A DNA stretch of 64,000 nt from DATBRC01 sp036560485 (GTDB taxonomy: Bacteria > Pseudomonadota > Gammaproteobacteria > Burkholderiales > Burkholderiaceae_D). The stretch is from contig DATBRC010000076.1 of NCBI GenBank assembly GCA_036560485.1, positions 1 to 64,000 on the forward strand, given 5' to 3'. Made by a program: the position numbers and the translations under genes. The notes under the pieces were generated by a model. It searched no databases and was not told the origin of the DNA. It was given only the letters and a program-made list of their open reading frames with translations. Below are positions 1 through 7,648 of the stretch, piece by piece (positions within the stretch are counted from its first letter, which is position 1; each line of letters starts with the position of its first letter).

Positions 1-10
1 AAACTCCCTT

Positions 11-499
11 ATGCAAATGTTTCAGATGAATTTCAACGCTAGATCCGTATGGCTGCGTGCACTATGCACAATTCCGGCAATTTGCCTGAGCGCTTGCGTG
101 TCGACTCCGCCCTCAACGATCGAAACAGTTAAAACAACGACTGAGCCGAGCGGTGTGCAAAGAACCGAGAACCCACCTTTTCTCGGCATACTTACGCCAT
201 ACCGCCCCGACGTCCAGCAAGGCAATTTTGTTTCAAAGGAAATGATGGCACAGCTCAAGGAAGGAATGACGCATGATCAAGTGCGATTCCTGATGGGTAC
301 GCCATTGCTGAACGACATATTCCATGCAGATCGCTGGGATTATGTATTCCGGCTGCAAAAGGGCAGTGGCGAAATCCTGTCGAGCCGCGTCACCGTATTT
401 TTTAAAGACGATCGCGTCACTCGTTATGAGGGGGGCAATCTGCCTTCCGAGAAAGATTTCCTTAACCTGATTCTCGGCGAATCCGGCAACGCAAAATAG
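11..499 (+). CDS. bamE: Outer membrane protein assembly factor BamE (SmpA/OmlA) lipoprotein
   Basis: This is the small lipoprotein of the BAM complex, which folds beta-barrel proteins into the outer membrane. The N-terminus is a signal peptide ending in the lipobox LSAC, so the mature protein should be lipidated on that cysteine. The SmpA/OmlA domain follows, with the family signatures YRPDVQQGNFV, a GMTHDQVRFLMGTPLL helix-turn and a WDYVFR strand. Length (162 aa) is normal for beta-proteobacteria. Three in-frame ATGs (positions 11, 17, 26) precede the signal peptide and no clear Shine-Dalgarno is visible; the third gives the most typical signal peptide. A repeat element and dapB follow. Confidence 0.9.
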   Translation: MQMFQMNFNARSVWLRALCTIPAICLSACVSTPPSTIETVKTTTEPSGVQRTENPPFLGILTPYRPDVQQGNFVSKEMMAQLKEGMTHDQVRFLMGTPLLNDIFHADRWDYVFRLQKGSGEILSSRVTVFFKDDRVTRYEGGNLPSEKDFLNLILGESGNAK

Positions 500-513
500 C
501 CCTTTATTTAAGA

Positions 514-619
514 AGAGCGCCTAACAAAATGCCACTGGCTAGGCGCGGCGACGCAGACAGTACGCCATCTGTACGGCAAGGAGTTGCAACAACGCCAGTG
601 GCATTTTGTTAGGTGCTCT
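514..619. repeat. Intergenic palindromic repeat, family 1, copy 1
   Basis: About 106 bp bounded by inverted arms: the left arm AGAGCGCCTAACAAAATGCC pairs with the right arm ending CATTTTGTTAGGTGCTCT. The interior carries the block GACGCAGACAGTACG, which recurs in copy 2 at 36231-36333. It fills the bamE-dapB gap. The long stem and the dispersed near-identical copy point to a non-coding mobile or REP/MITE-like element. The right arm ends only 4 bp before the dapB ATG and contains AGGTG at Shine-Dalgarno distance. Confidence 0.85.
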
Positions 620-623
620 AAAT

Positions 624-1430
624 ATGAATTCAATGAAAATTGCTATAGCCGGTGCGTCCGGCCGCATGGGCCGCATGCTGATCGAGACGGTTCAAGCCGC
701 AGAAGACGCTGTATTGGCTGGCGCTTTGGACATCGCTGGTGCACCGAGCCTCGCTACCGATGCATCCGCATTCATGGGCGCGCCATCCGGTGTATTGATC
801 GAATCCGATCTTGCAACCGGTTTGAAAAATGCCGATTTCCTGATCGACTTCACACGACCTGAAGGCACACTCAAGCATCTCGAATACTGCGCAGCACATG
901 GCATCAAAATGATCATCGGCACCACCGGATTTGACGATGCAGGCAAAGCCGCGATTGTCGCAGCTGCAAAAAAAACGGCAGTCATGTTCGCACCCAACAT
1001 GAGTGTCGGTGTCAACGTCATGATGAAATTACTGGAAATGGCTGCCAAGAGTTTTTCAGAAGGCTACGATATTGAAATCATCGAAGCGCATCATCGCCAC
1101 AAAGTTGATGCGCCGTCCGGGACAGCGCTGCAAATGGGTCAAGTGGTTGCCAAAGCAATCGGCCGCAACCTGAACGATGTCGCCGTATATGCGCGTGAAG
1201 GTGTGACCGGTCCGCGCGATCCTTCGTCGATCGGATTTGCCACCATCCGCGGCGGCGACATAGTTGGCGATCATACCGTGCTGTTTGCAGGCCTCGGTGA
1301 GCGCATCGAAATCACGCACAAGTCTTCCAGCCGTGTTCACTATGCACAGGGCAGCTTGCGCGCAGCGCGCTTCCTTGCAAACAAGGCGACTGGCTTGTAT
1401 GACATGCAAGACGTACTTGGTCTGCGATAA
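624..1430 (+). CDS. dapB: 4-hydroxy-tetrahydrodipicolinate reductase
   Basis: It catalyses the NAD(P)H-dependent reduction in the diaminopimelate/lysine pathway in the cytoplasm. The nucleotide-binding GASGRMGR motif is near the N-terminus, TTGFD follows in the Rossmann half, and the catalytic/substrate segment EAHHRHKVDAPSGTAL is in the middle. Length is 268 aa, as expected. The ATG at 624 is chosen; an ATG three codons later and an upstream TTG at 606 inside the repeat are alternatives. The only visible ribosome binding site (AGGTG, about 611-615) lies in the right arm of the upstream repeat element. Confidence 0.95.
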   Translation: MNSMKIAIAGASGRMGRMLIETVQAAEDAVLAGALDIAGAPSLATDASAFMGAPSGVLIESDLATGLKNADFLIDFTRPEGTLKHLEYCAAHGIKMIIGTTGFDDAGKAAIVAAAKKTAVMFAPNMSVGVNVMMKLLEMAAKSFSEGYDIEIIEAHHRHKVDAPSGTALQMGQVVAKAIGRNLNDVAVYAREGVTGPRDPSSIGFATIRGGDIVGDHTVLFAGLGERIEITHKSSSRVHYAQGSLRAARFLANKATGLYDMQDVLGLR

Positions 1431-1462
1431 TCAGTTTCCAATTCATTACTCCTTTAGTGCAT

Positions 1463-2155
1463 ATGAACCCTACTCTCGCAACTCAAAATCTAGGCTTGGC
1501 ACATTACTGGTCGCAAGGCGATGCGATATCGCACGCGGTCGCTTATGCGCTGCTTTTGATGTCGATCATTAGCTGGTATTACATCCTGTCCAAAACATGG
1601 AGTTCGTGGCGCATCCGCAGCAGTGCGAATGCATTGGAAGGATTCTGGAAAGCGCCGACACTGAACGATGCGATCGCGATGATGAAACAAAACGATCCGG
1701 AAAACGTCTACACCCCATTAGCGACACAAGGTGCAGAAGCAGCCAATGTCACAGCGCAAGCCGGCTCGCTCAATGCCGCCACCGATCCGGGCGAGCTAAT
1801 TACACGCACCTTGCGACAAGAAATGAACCGCGTATCTGCGACTTTGGAAAATGGATTAACTTTACTGGCATCGGTTGGTTCAACCGCGCCATTCATCGGA
1901 TTGTTCGGCACCGTGTGGGGCATTTACCATGCGCTGATGGCGGTATCGATGGCAGGCACAGTACAAATCGACAAGGTCGCAGGACCGGTCGGCGAAGCAT
2001 TGATCATGACTGCATTAGGTTTGGCGGTCGCCATTCCGGCTGTATTGGGATACAACGCATTCACACGTGTCAATCGCGTCACGCTGGCAGAATTGGATGC
2101 ATTTGCGCATGATTTGCATGCGTATCTGACGACCGGCGCCCGTGTTGGCAAATAA
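1463..2155 (+). CDS. exbB: MotA/TolQ/ExbB proton channel family protein (ExbB-like)
   Basis: Inner-membrane subunit of a proton-motive-force motor that energises TonB-dependent transport or a related envelope process. The 230-aa product has three membrane segments: about 22-45 (AYALLLMSIISWYYIL), 137-158 and 170-195. The conserved channel segment LASVGSTAPFIGLFGTVWGI and the third-helix motif GPVGEALIMTALGLAVAIPA are present. It is followed after 16 bp by exbD, so the two are co-transcribed. No tonB is seen next to them. The start is the ATG at 1463; an in-frame GTG two codons upstream is possible. Confidence 0.9.
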   Translation: MNPTLATQNLGLAHYWSQGDAISHAVAYALLLMSIISWYYILSKTWSSWRIRSSANALEGFWKAPTLNDAIAMMKQNDPENVYTPLATQGAEAANVTAQAGSLNAATDPGELITRTLRQEMNRVSATLENGLTLLASVGSTAPFIGLFGTVWGIYHALMAVSMAGTVQIDKVAGPVGEALIMTALGLAVAIPAVLGYNAFTRVNRVTLAELDAFAHDLHAYLTTGARVGK

Positions 2156-2171
2156 TTTGTGAGGTCTGAAC

Positions 2172-2603
2172 ATGGCATTTGGCGGATTCAACGATAACAA
2201 ACAGAACGCACCGATGGCGGAGATTAACGTCACGCCGATGGTTGACGTGATGTTGGTGCTATTGGTGATCTTTATCATCACCGCACCGCTATTCACACAT
2301 GCAATCAAACTCGATTTACCCAATGCACAATCGGCACCGGCACCGGAAAAACCGGAAACCATTTCGCTATCGATCAACGGCGCAGGCCTGATTTTCTGGG
2401 ACGATCAAGCGATTCAGCAAAAAGAGCTGGATGAGAAACTCGCTATTGCGGCCAAGAAAAACCCACAGCCGGAATTGCAGCTGCGTGCGGATAAAGCAAC
2501 GCGTTATGAAGTCATTGCGCAAGTAATGGCAACAGCACAGTCCAATGGTTTGACCAAATTGGGATTTGTGACTGAACCTAAAGACACGCCGGCGAGAAAA
2601 TAA
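2172..2603 (+). CDS. exbD: ExbD/TolR family biopolymer transport protein
   Basis: Partner of the upstream ExbB-like channel. A short cytoplasmic N-terminus (MAEINVTPMVDVMLVLL) leads into one transmembrane helix at about 22-43 that carries the conserved aspartate D25 of the proton path. A periplasmic domain follows, ending in the typical GLTKLGFVTEP segment. Length is 143 aa, normal for the family. A ribosome binding site (GAGG) precedes the ATG. The stop is 1 bp before the barstar-like gene, implying translational linkage. Confidence 0.93.
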   Translation: MAFGGFNDNKQNAPMAEINVTPMVDVMLVLLVIFIITAPLFTHAIKLDLPNAQSAPAPEKPETISLSINGAGLIFWDDQAIQQKELDEKLAIAAKKNPQPELQLRADKATRYEVIAQVMATAQSNGLTKLGFVTEPKDTPARK

Positions 2604-2604
2604 A

Positions 2605-2931
2605 ATGGCTACCGTCCAACTCAATGGCGAAACCATTACAGATTGGACATCTTTTCATCAAACCTGCCGGCAAGCTTTTGGCTTTCCCGACTTTTATGGA
2701 CACACCATCGATGCCTGGGTCGATTGCCTGAGCTATCTGCGCGATGACGACGGCATGACAAAATTCAAACTGAAGCCGGATGAAGTGCTGGAAATCGAAA
2801 TCCTGCACGCCGACAAACTCCGCCAAACTGCACCCGACATCCTGGACGAAGTGACCTATTGCATCGGCGGCATCAACGAACGGTATGCCGATTATGGCGA
2901 ATTACCGGCACTGAAACTCAAACTGAGTTAA
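2605..2931 (+). CDS. Barstar-family (RNase inhibitor-like) protein
   Basis: A 108-aa cytoplasmic protein resembling the barstar fold. The diagnostic stretch FGFPDFYGHTIDAWVDCLSYL (read as two halves, residues about 25-45) matches the barstar helix that plugs barnase. It starts 1 bp after exbD and so sits at the end of the exbB-exbD transcription unit. No barnase-like RNase is adjacent, so it is either an orphan immunity protein or a barstar-fold protein with another role. Family membership is fairly clear; function is not. Confidence 0.75.
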   Translation: MATVQLNGETITDWTSFHQTCRQAFGFPDFYGHTIDAWVDCLSYLRDDDGMTKFKLKPDEVLEIEILHADKLRQTAPDILDEVTYCIGGINERYADYGELPALKLKLS

Positions 2932-3022
2932 AACAAGGCTCGTTGAGAGCCTGCCATCTGCTAAAGAAGGGGTTGAACCAGTATAATGCTCGGTTCATAT
3001 TCACTTTTTAGCACCATCCGTC

Positions 3023-5758
3023 ATGCAAGAAAAATACAACCCATCCGACGTCGAAAAATCCGCACAAGACCATTGGCGTGCAATCGACGCCTACAAAGCA
3101 GTCGAACATGCCAAAGACCAGCACGGCAAGGACAAGAAAAAGTTCTATGCCTGCTCGATGCTGCCTTACCCTTCCGGCAAGCTGCACATGGGTCACGTAC
3201 GTAATTACACGATCAACGATGTGATGTACCGCTATCTGCGGATGAATGGCTACAACGTGTTGATGCCGATGGGCTGGGATGCGTTCGGCATGCCCGCGGA
3301 AAATGCGGCGATGGCGAACAACGTGCCGCCTGCTCAATGGACCTACGCCAACATCGCGCACATGAAGCAGCAGATGCAAGCGATGGGCTTGGCGATCGAC
3401 TGGTCGCGCGAGATGACCGCCTGCACACCGGAATATTACAAGTGGAACCAGTGGATGTTTTTGAAGATGCTGGAAAAAGGCATCATCTATAAAAAAACCG
3501 GCACCGTGAACTGGGATCCTGTCGATCAAACCGTTCTCGCCAATGAACAAGTGATCGACGGCCGCGGCTGGCGTTCCGGTGCGTTGATCGAAAAGCGCGA
3601 GATCCCGATGTACTACGCGAAGATCACGTCATACGCTGAAGAATTGCTGGACCGTGTTGAGAACGATTTAACCGGCTGGCCGGAGCGCGTGCGTATCATG
3701 CAAGCAAACTGGATCGGCAAATCGACCGGCGTGCGTTTTGCCTTCCCGCACGACATCAAGGACAACGGCAAGCCGATCAACGATGGCAAGCTGTGGGTAT
3801 TCACCACGCGCGCCGACACGATCATGGGTGTCACGTTCTGCGCTGTCGCGCCGGAACATGCATTGGCGACCCATGCTGCCAAAAACAATCCTGCGCTCGC
3901 CGCCTTCATCGCCGAATGCAAATTGGGCAGCGTGATCGAAGCCGACATGGCGACGATGGAAAAGAAAGGCATGCCGACCGGCTTGTTCGTGACGCATCCA
4001 TTGACCGGCAAGCAAGTGGAAGTCTGGGTTGGCAATTATGTGCTGATCACTTACGGCGATGGTGCGGTGATGGGCGTGCCTGCGCATGACGAGCGTGATT
4101 TCGCATTTGCGAAGAAATACAATCTGCCTATTAAACAGGTAATTGCCTCACCAGCAGACATAAAAGTTTGGGAATACCCTGATGCCACAGGTCAAATTGT
4201 CCATCGTGAATTACGAGATATTCATACAGGCGAGGAAATAAAATCTGTTGCCACTAATGATCTATCTCATTGGCATGAATTGTACGAGTCTAAGAACGGA
4301 TTTTGTGTTAACTCCGGAAAATACGACGGCTTAAATTATCAAGCTGCAGTAGATGCAATCGCAGCAGACCTGGCAGCCAAAGGCATCGGCGAAAAGAAAA
4401 TCACCTACCGCCTGCGCGACTGGGGCATCTCGCGCCAACGTTATTGGGGTACGCCAATCCCGATCATCCACTGCGCGACATGCGGCGATGTACCGGTGCC
4501 GGAAAAAGATTTGCCGGTGGTATTACCGGAAGATTGCGTGCCGGACGGCAGCGGCAATCCGCTCAACAAGCATGAAAAATTCCTGCATGTCGATTGCCCG
4601 AAATGCGGCAAGCCTGCGCGCCGCGAAACCGACACGATGGATACCTTCGTCGATTCGTCGTGGTACTACATGCGCTACTGCTCGCCCGGCAGCAGCGAAG
4701 CGATGGTCGATGCGCGCAATGATTACTGGATGCCGATGGATCAGTACATCGGCGGTATCGAACACGCGGTGCTGCATTTGCTGTACGCGCGCTTCTGGAC
4801 CAAGGTCATGCGCGATTTCGGCCTGGTCAAGTTTGACGAGCCGTTCACCAATTTGCTCACGCAAGGCATGGTGCTGAACGAGACTTACTATCGCGAAGAT
4901 GAAGCAGGTAAAAAAATCTGGTTCAATCCGGCCGACGTAGAATTGACGCTCGACGACAAAGGCCGTCCGGTTGCTGCAAAGCTGAAATCAGATGGCATGA
5001 AAGTCGAAATCGGCGGCACCGAAAAAATGTCGAAGTCCAAGAACAACGGTATCGATCCGCAAGCGCAAATCGATCAATACGGTGCAGATACCGCACGGCT
5101 GTTCACCATGTTTGCCTCGCCACCGGAACAAACACTGGAATGGTCAGGCACCGGCGTAGAAGGTGCAAATCGATTCTTGCGTCGCGTATGGTCTGTCGGC
5201 TATACGAATGCCGCACGCATTGCTGCTGCATCAAAAGCAGACTTTGGCAATTTACCGGAAGCACATAAAGTCTTGCGCCGCGAAATCCACAAAATCCTGC
5301 AACAAGCCGACCACGACTTCAAACGCATCCAGTACAACACGGTTGTGTCAGCCTGCATGAAAATGCTGAACGCTTTGGAAAACAACAAGCTCGACGATTC
5401 TGCCGCGTCCAATGCCGTCATCAGCGAAGGCGTATCGATCTTCCTGCGCATGCTGAATCCGGTAGCGCCGCACATTACGCATGTGCTGTGGCAAGAACTC
5501 GGCTTTGCCAAAACATTCGGCGATATCCTCGATGCGCCTTGGCCGCAAGTCGATTCATCGGCATTGGAACAAGCTGAAATCGAATTGATGGTTCAGGTCA
5601 ACGGCAAACTGCGCGGCAGCATCAAAGTCGCCAAGGATGCAGACAAAGCCGCCATCGAAGCGGCGGCATTGGCGCATGAACATGTGCAAAAATTTATTGA
5701 AGGCGCACCGAAAAAAATCATTGTCGTACCCGGTAAGTTGATCAATATCGTCGCTTAG
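3023..5758 (+). CDS. leuS: Leucyl-tRNA synthetase
   Basis: It charges tRNA-Leu and edits mischarged products. The HIGH signature appears as PYPSGKLHMGHVRNY (about residues 52-66), the editing domain occupies roughly 220-430, and the KMSKS loop is EKMSKSKNNG near residue 668. It ends with the usual anticodon-binding and C-terminal domains. At 911 aa it is longer than the E. coli enzyme because of extra residues near the end of the editing domain. That stretch (nt about 4127-4340) is visibly more AT-rich, with TTA, ATA and CGA codons rare in the rest of the gene, and may be a recombined patch. Confidence 0.96.
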   Translation: MQEKYNPSDVEKSAQDHWRAIDAYKAVEHAKDQHGKDKKKFYACSMLPYPSGKLHMGHVRNYTINDVMYRYLRMNGYNVLMPMGWDAFGMPAENAAMANNVPPAQWTYANIAHMKQQMQAMGLAIDWSREMTACTPEYYKWNQWMFLKMLEKGIIYKKTGTVNWDPVDQTVLANEQVIDGRGWRSGALIEKREIPMYYAKITSYAEELLDRVENDLTGWPERVRIMQANWIGKSTGVRFAFPHDIKDNGKPINDGKLWVFTTRADTIMGVTFCAVAPEHALATHAAKNNPALAAFIAECKLGSVIEADMATMEKKGMPTGLFVTHPLTGKQVEVWVGNYVLITYGDGAVMGVPAHDERDFAFAKKYNLPIKQVIASPADIKVWEYPDATGQIVHRELRDIHTGEEIKSVATNDLSHWHELYESKNGFCVNSGKYDGLNYQAAVDAIAADLAAKGIGEKKITYRLRDWGISRQRYWGTPIPIIHCATCGDVPVPEKDLPVVLPEDCVPDGSGNPLNKHEKFLHVDCPKCGKPARRETDTMDTFVDSSWYYMRYCSPGSSEAMVDARNDYWMPMDQYIGGIEHAVLHLLYARFWTKVMRDFGLVKFDEPFTNLLTQGMVLNETYYREDEAGKKIWFNPADVELTLDDKGRPVAAKLKSDGMKVEIGGTEKMSKSKNNGIDPQAQIDQYGADTARLFTMFASPPEQTLEWSGTGVEGANRFLRRVWSVGYTNAARIAAASKADFGNLPEAHKVLRREIHKILQQADHDFKRIQYNTVVSACMKMLNALENNKLDDSAASNAVISEGVSIFLRMLNPVAPHITHVLWQELGFAKTFGDILDAPWPQVDSSALEQAEIELMVQVNGKLRGSIKVAKDADKAAIEAAALAHEHVQKFIEGAPKKIIVVPGKLINIVA

Positions 5759-5782
5759 AAATTAATTTTCATCGTTATTGGA

Positions 5783-6334
5783 ATGGCTGAAGATATGCTT
5801 TTACAACGTCGCTTTTTACGTAACGCATTGCATACCGGCGCACAATTGATTGCGGTGATGTTGGCTGCCTGCATATTAACTGCGTGTGGTTTCCAATTAC
5901 GCGGCTCAACTGCGGATGCCACGATCCCTTTCAAGACAATGTATATCGGGTTGCCTGACAACTCCAGCCTCGGCGCCGAATTGAAACGCAATATTCGCTC
6001 CAGTATTGGAACGCAAGTTGTCAGGGATAAAAAAGACGCACAAGCCATTCTGGAAGTGCTGGACGAATCACGCGAACGATTGGTGTTGTCACTCAATAGC
6101 CAAGGGCGCGTGCGTGAATATCAGTTGAATTACAAATTGCGTTTTCGCGTGATCGATAATGCAGGCAAGGAATTTCTTCCACCTACGACCATCACATTGA
6201 AACGCGACATGAGTTTTACCGAATCTCAATTATTGGCAAAAGAATCGGAAGAAGAATTGTTGTACCGCGACATGCAAACCGATCTGGTGCAGCAACTGTT
6301 GCGCCGGCTGGCCGCCATCAAGATCAATGGATGA
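5783..6334 (+). CDS. lptE: LPS-assembly lipoprotein LptE
   Basis: LptE plugs the LptD barrel and helps insert lipopolysaccharide into the outer leaflet. The N-terminal signal peptide ends with lipobox LTAC (lipidated Cys at about residue 35), followed directly by GFQLRG, the LptE hallmark. A conserved LLYRDMQTDLVQQLLRRL helix closes the protein. Length is 183 aa. It lies between leuS and holA, the conserved proteobacterial order. Start at 5783 is used; an in-frame ATG at 5795 is equally plausible. Confidence 0.9.
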   Translation: MAEDMLLQRRFLRNALHTGAQLIAVMLAACILTACGFQLRGSTADATIPFKTMYIGLPDNSSLGAELKRNIRSSIGTQVVRDKKDAQAILEVLDESRERLVLSLNSQGRVREYQLNYKLRFRVIDNAGKEFLPPTTITLKRDMSFTESQLLAKESEEELLYRDMQTDLVQQLLRRLAAIKING

Positions 6335-6369
6335 GCGTTTCATATGAATGCAAATCAGAACGCTCAATC

Positions 6370-6405
6370 CCTCACCCCAACCCTCTCCCATAGGGAGAGG
6401 GTGAG
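6370..6405. repeat. Short GC-rich palindromic repeat
   Basis: Hairpin made of CCCTCTCCC-ATA-GGGAGAGGG flanked by CTCACC/GGTGAG. It belongs to the widely dispersed intergenic type that begins CCCTCACCC. It lies in the lptE-holA gap, just upstream of a separate perfect palindrome. It could act as a terminator-like or mRNA-stabilising hairpin. Confidence 0.7.
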
Positions 6406-6411
6406 AACAGT

Positions 6412-6435
6412 CGTAATTCGCAATTGCGAATTACG
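6412..6435. repeat. Perfect 24-bp palindrome before holA
   Basis: The sequence reads identically on both strands for 24 bp, with the half-site CGTAATTCGCAA. It lies 22 bp before the holA ATG and immediately after the GC-rich hairpin at 6370-6405. It could form a hairpin at the 5' end of the holA message or bind a dimeric protein. No T-tract follows, so it is not a standard terminator. Confidence 0.7.
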
Positions 6436-6457
6436 GAAAGAATAAGAGTAATGCGCG

Positions 6458-7474
6458 ATGCAACTGCGGATTGATGCTCTCGATGCACATTTAAGCAAAC
6501 CGCTGGCACAATTGTATGTGATCACCAGCGACGAGCATCTGCTGGCAATGGAAGCAGCAGACAAAATTCGCAAAGCCGCACGTGCACAAGGCTTTACCGA
6601 GCGTGAAGTGCTGGTGGTAGAACGCAGCTTCAAGTGGGGCGAATTGCTGGCAGCAAATCAATCGCAATCCCTGTTCGGTGATAAAAAGTTGATCGAGTTG
6701 CGGATCCCGACCGGCAAACCCGGCAAGGATGGCGGCCAGGCTTTGCAAACTTATGCCAGCGATTTAAGTCCTGACAATGTGACGCTGATCTCATTGCCGA
6801 AACTCGATTGGGCAACGCAAAAAGCGGCGTGGGTTGCAGCATTGCAGCAAGCCAGTGTGTACATTGATATTCCGCTGGTGGAGCGCGCGCATTTGCCAAA
6901 CTGGATCGGCACCCGCCTGGCAGCGCAACGCCAAAGCGCCGACAAGGCAGGTATCGAGTTTATTGCTGAGCGTGTCGAAGGCAACTTGCTGGCCGCGCAT
7001 CAAGAGATTCAGAAACTGGCTCTGCTTCACCCGGAAGGCAAACTGAGCTTTGAACAAATCCAGGATGCAGTGCTGAACGTTGCACGTTATGATGTTTTCA
7101 AATTGAATGAAGCAATGCTGAGCGGCGATGCCGCACGTCTAACGCGCATGCTGGAAGGATTGAAAGGCGAAGGCGAAGCGTTGCCTCTGATATTGTGGGC
7201 AGTGGCAGATGAAATTCGCACGTTGCTTAAATTAAAGGCCGGCATTGCACAAGGCAAAGCACTCGGCATGCTGCTAAAGGAATACCGCATCTGGGGTCCA
7301 CGTGAGCGCTTGATGGAACCCGCATTGCGACGACTGAAATTATCGACTTTGGAGACTGCGCTGCAAGAAGCGTCACAAATCGATAAGATGATCAAAGGTT
7401 TGCGCGCCAAGGCGTTTGCGGGCGATGCGTGGGATGCGATGCTGCAATTGGGATTGCGCGTAACGCGTGGTTAG
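6458..7474 (+). CDS. holA: DNA polymerase III subunit delta
   Basis: The delta subunit opens the beta sliding clamp as part of the clamp loader. The 338-aa protein starts MQLRIDALDAHLSKPLAQLYVITSDEHLL and has the family features: an early LLAMEAADKIRKAAR helix, FGDKKLIELRIPTGKPG, a linker with LEGNLLAAHQEIQKLALL-like spacing, and the C-terminal LAWRLRAL-type helices (ALPLILWAVADEIRTLLKL). Its position after lptE is the conserved proteobacterial arrangement. Repeat elements occur on both sides, so transcription may be uncoupled from its neighbours. Confidence 0.93.
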   Translation: MQLRIDALDAHLSKPLAQLYVITSDEHLLAMEAADKIRKAARAQGFTEREVLVVERSFKWGELLAANQSQSLFGDKKLIELRIPTGKPGKDGGQALQTYASDLSPDNVTLISLPKLDWATQKAAWVAALQQASVYIDIPLVERAHLPNWIGTRLAAQRQSADKAGIEFIAERVEGNLLAAHQEIQKLALLHPEGKLSFEQIQDAVLNVARYDVFKLNEAMLSGDAARLTRMLEGLKGEGEALPLILWAVADEIRTLLKLKAGIAQGKALGMLLKEYRIWGPRERLMEPALRRLKLSTLETALQEASQIDKMIKGLRAKAFAGDAWDAMLQLGLRVTRG

Positions 7475-7481
7475 GTTTTCT

Positions 7482-7578
7482 ACTCCTTCCCTTTCAAGGG
7501 GAAGGTTGGGATGGGGATGGGTTATGGACTGCGATAGTTCACCCATCCCCGCCCTAGCCCTCCCCTTGAAAGGGAGGG
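7482..7578. repeat. Intergenic palindromic repeat, family 2, copy A
   Basis: About 97 bp with inverted halves: CCCTTTCAAGGGG...GGGATGGGGATGGGTT on the left and ACCCATCCCC...CCTCCCCTTGAAAGGG on the right. A near-identical element is at 26430-26524. It fills the holA-proA gap and would form a long stem in RNA, so it may act as a transcription barrier. No open reading frame. Confidence 0.85.
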
Positions 7579-7648
7579 AACGAAAAATGTAGGTGGCGCC
7601 ATACACTTCATCCAACCTATTTGGAATAATTTTTAAATACGAGCCATC

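Noticed and set aside
2605..2931. Barstar-like gene as a toxin-antitoxin module
   Set aside because: No RNase toxin gene is next to it; both neighbours are housekeeping genes.
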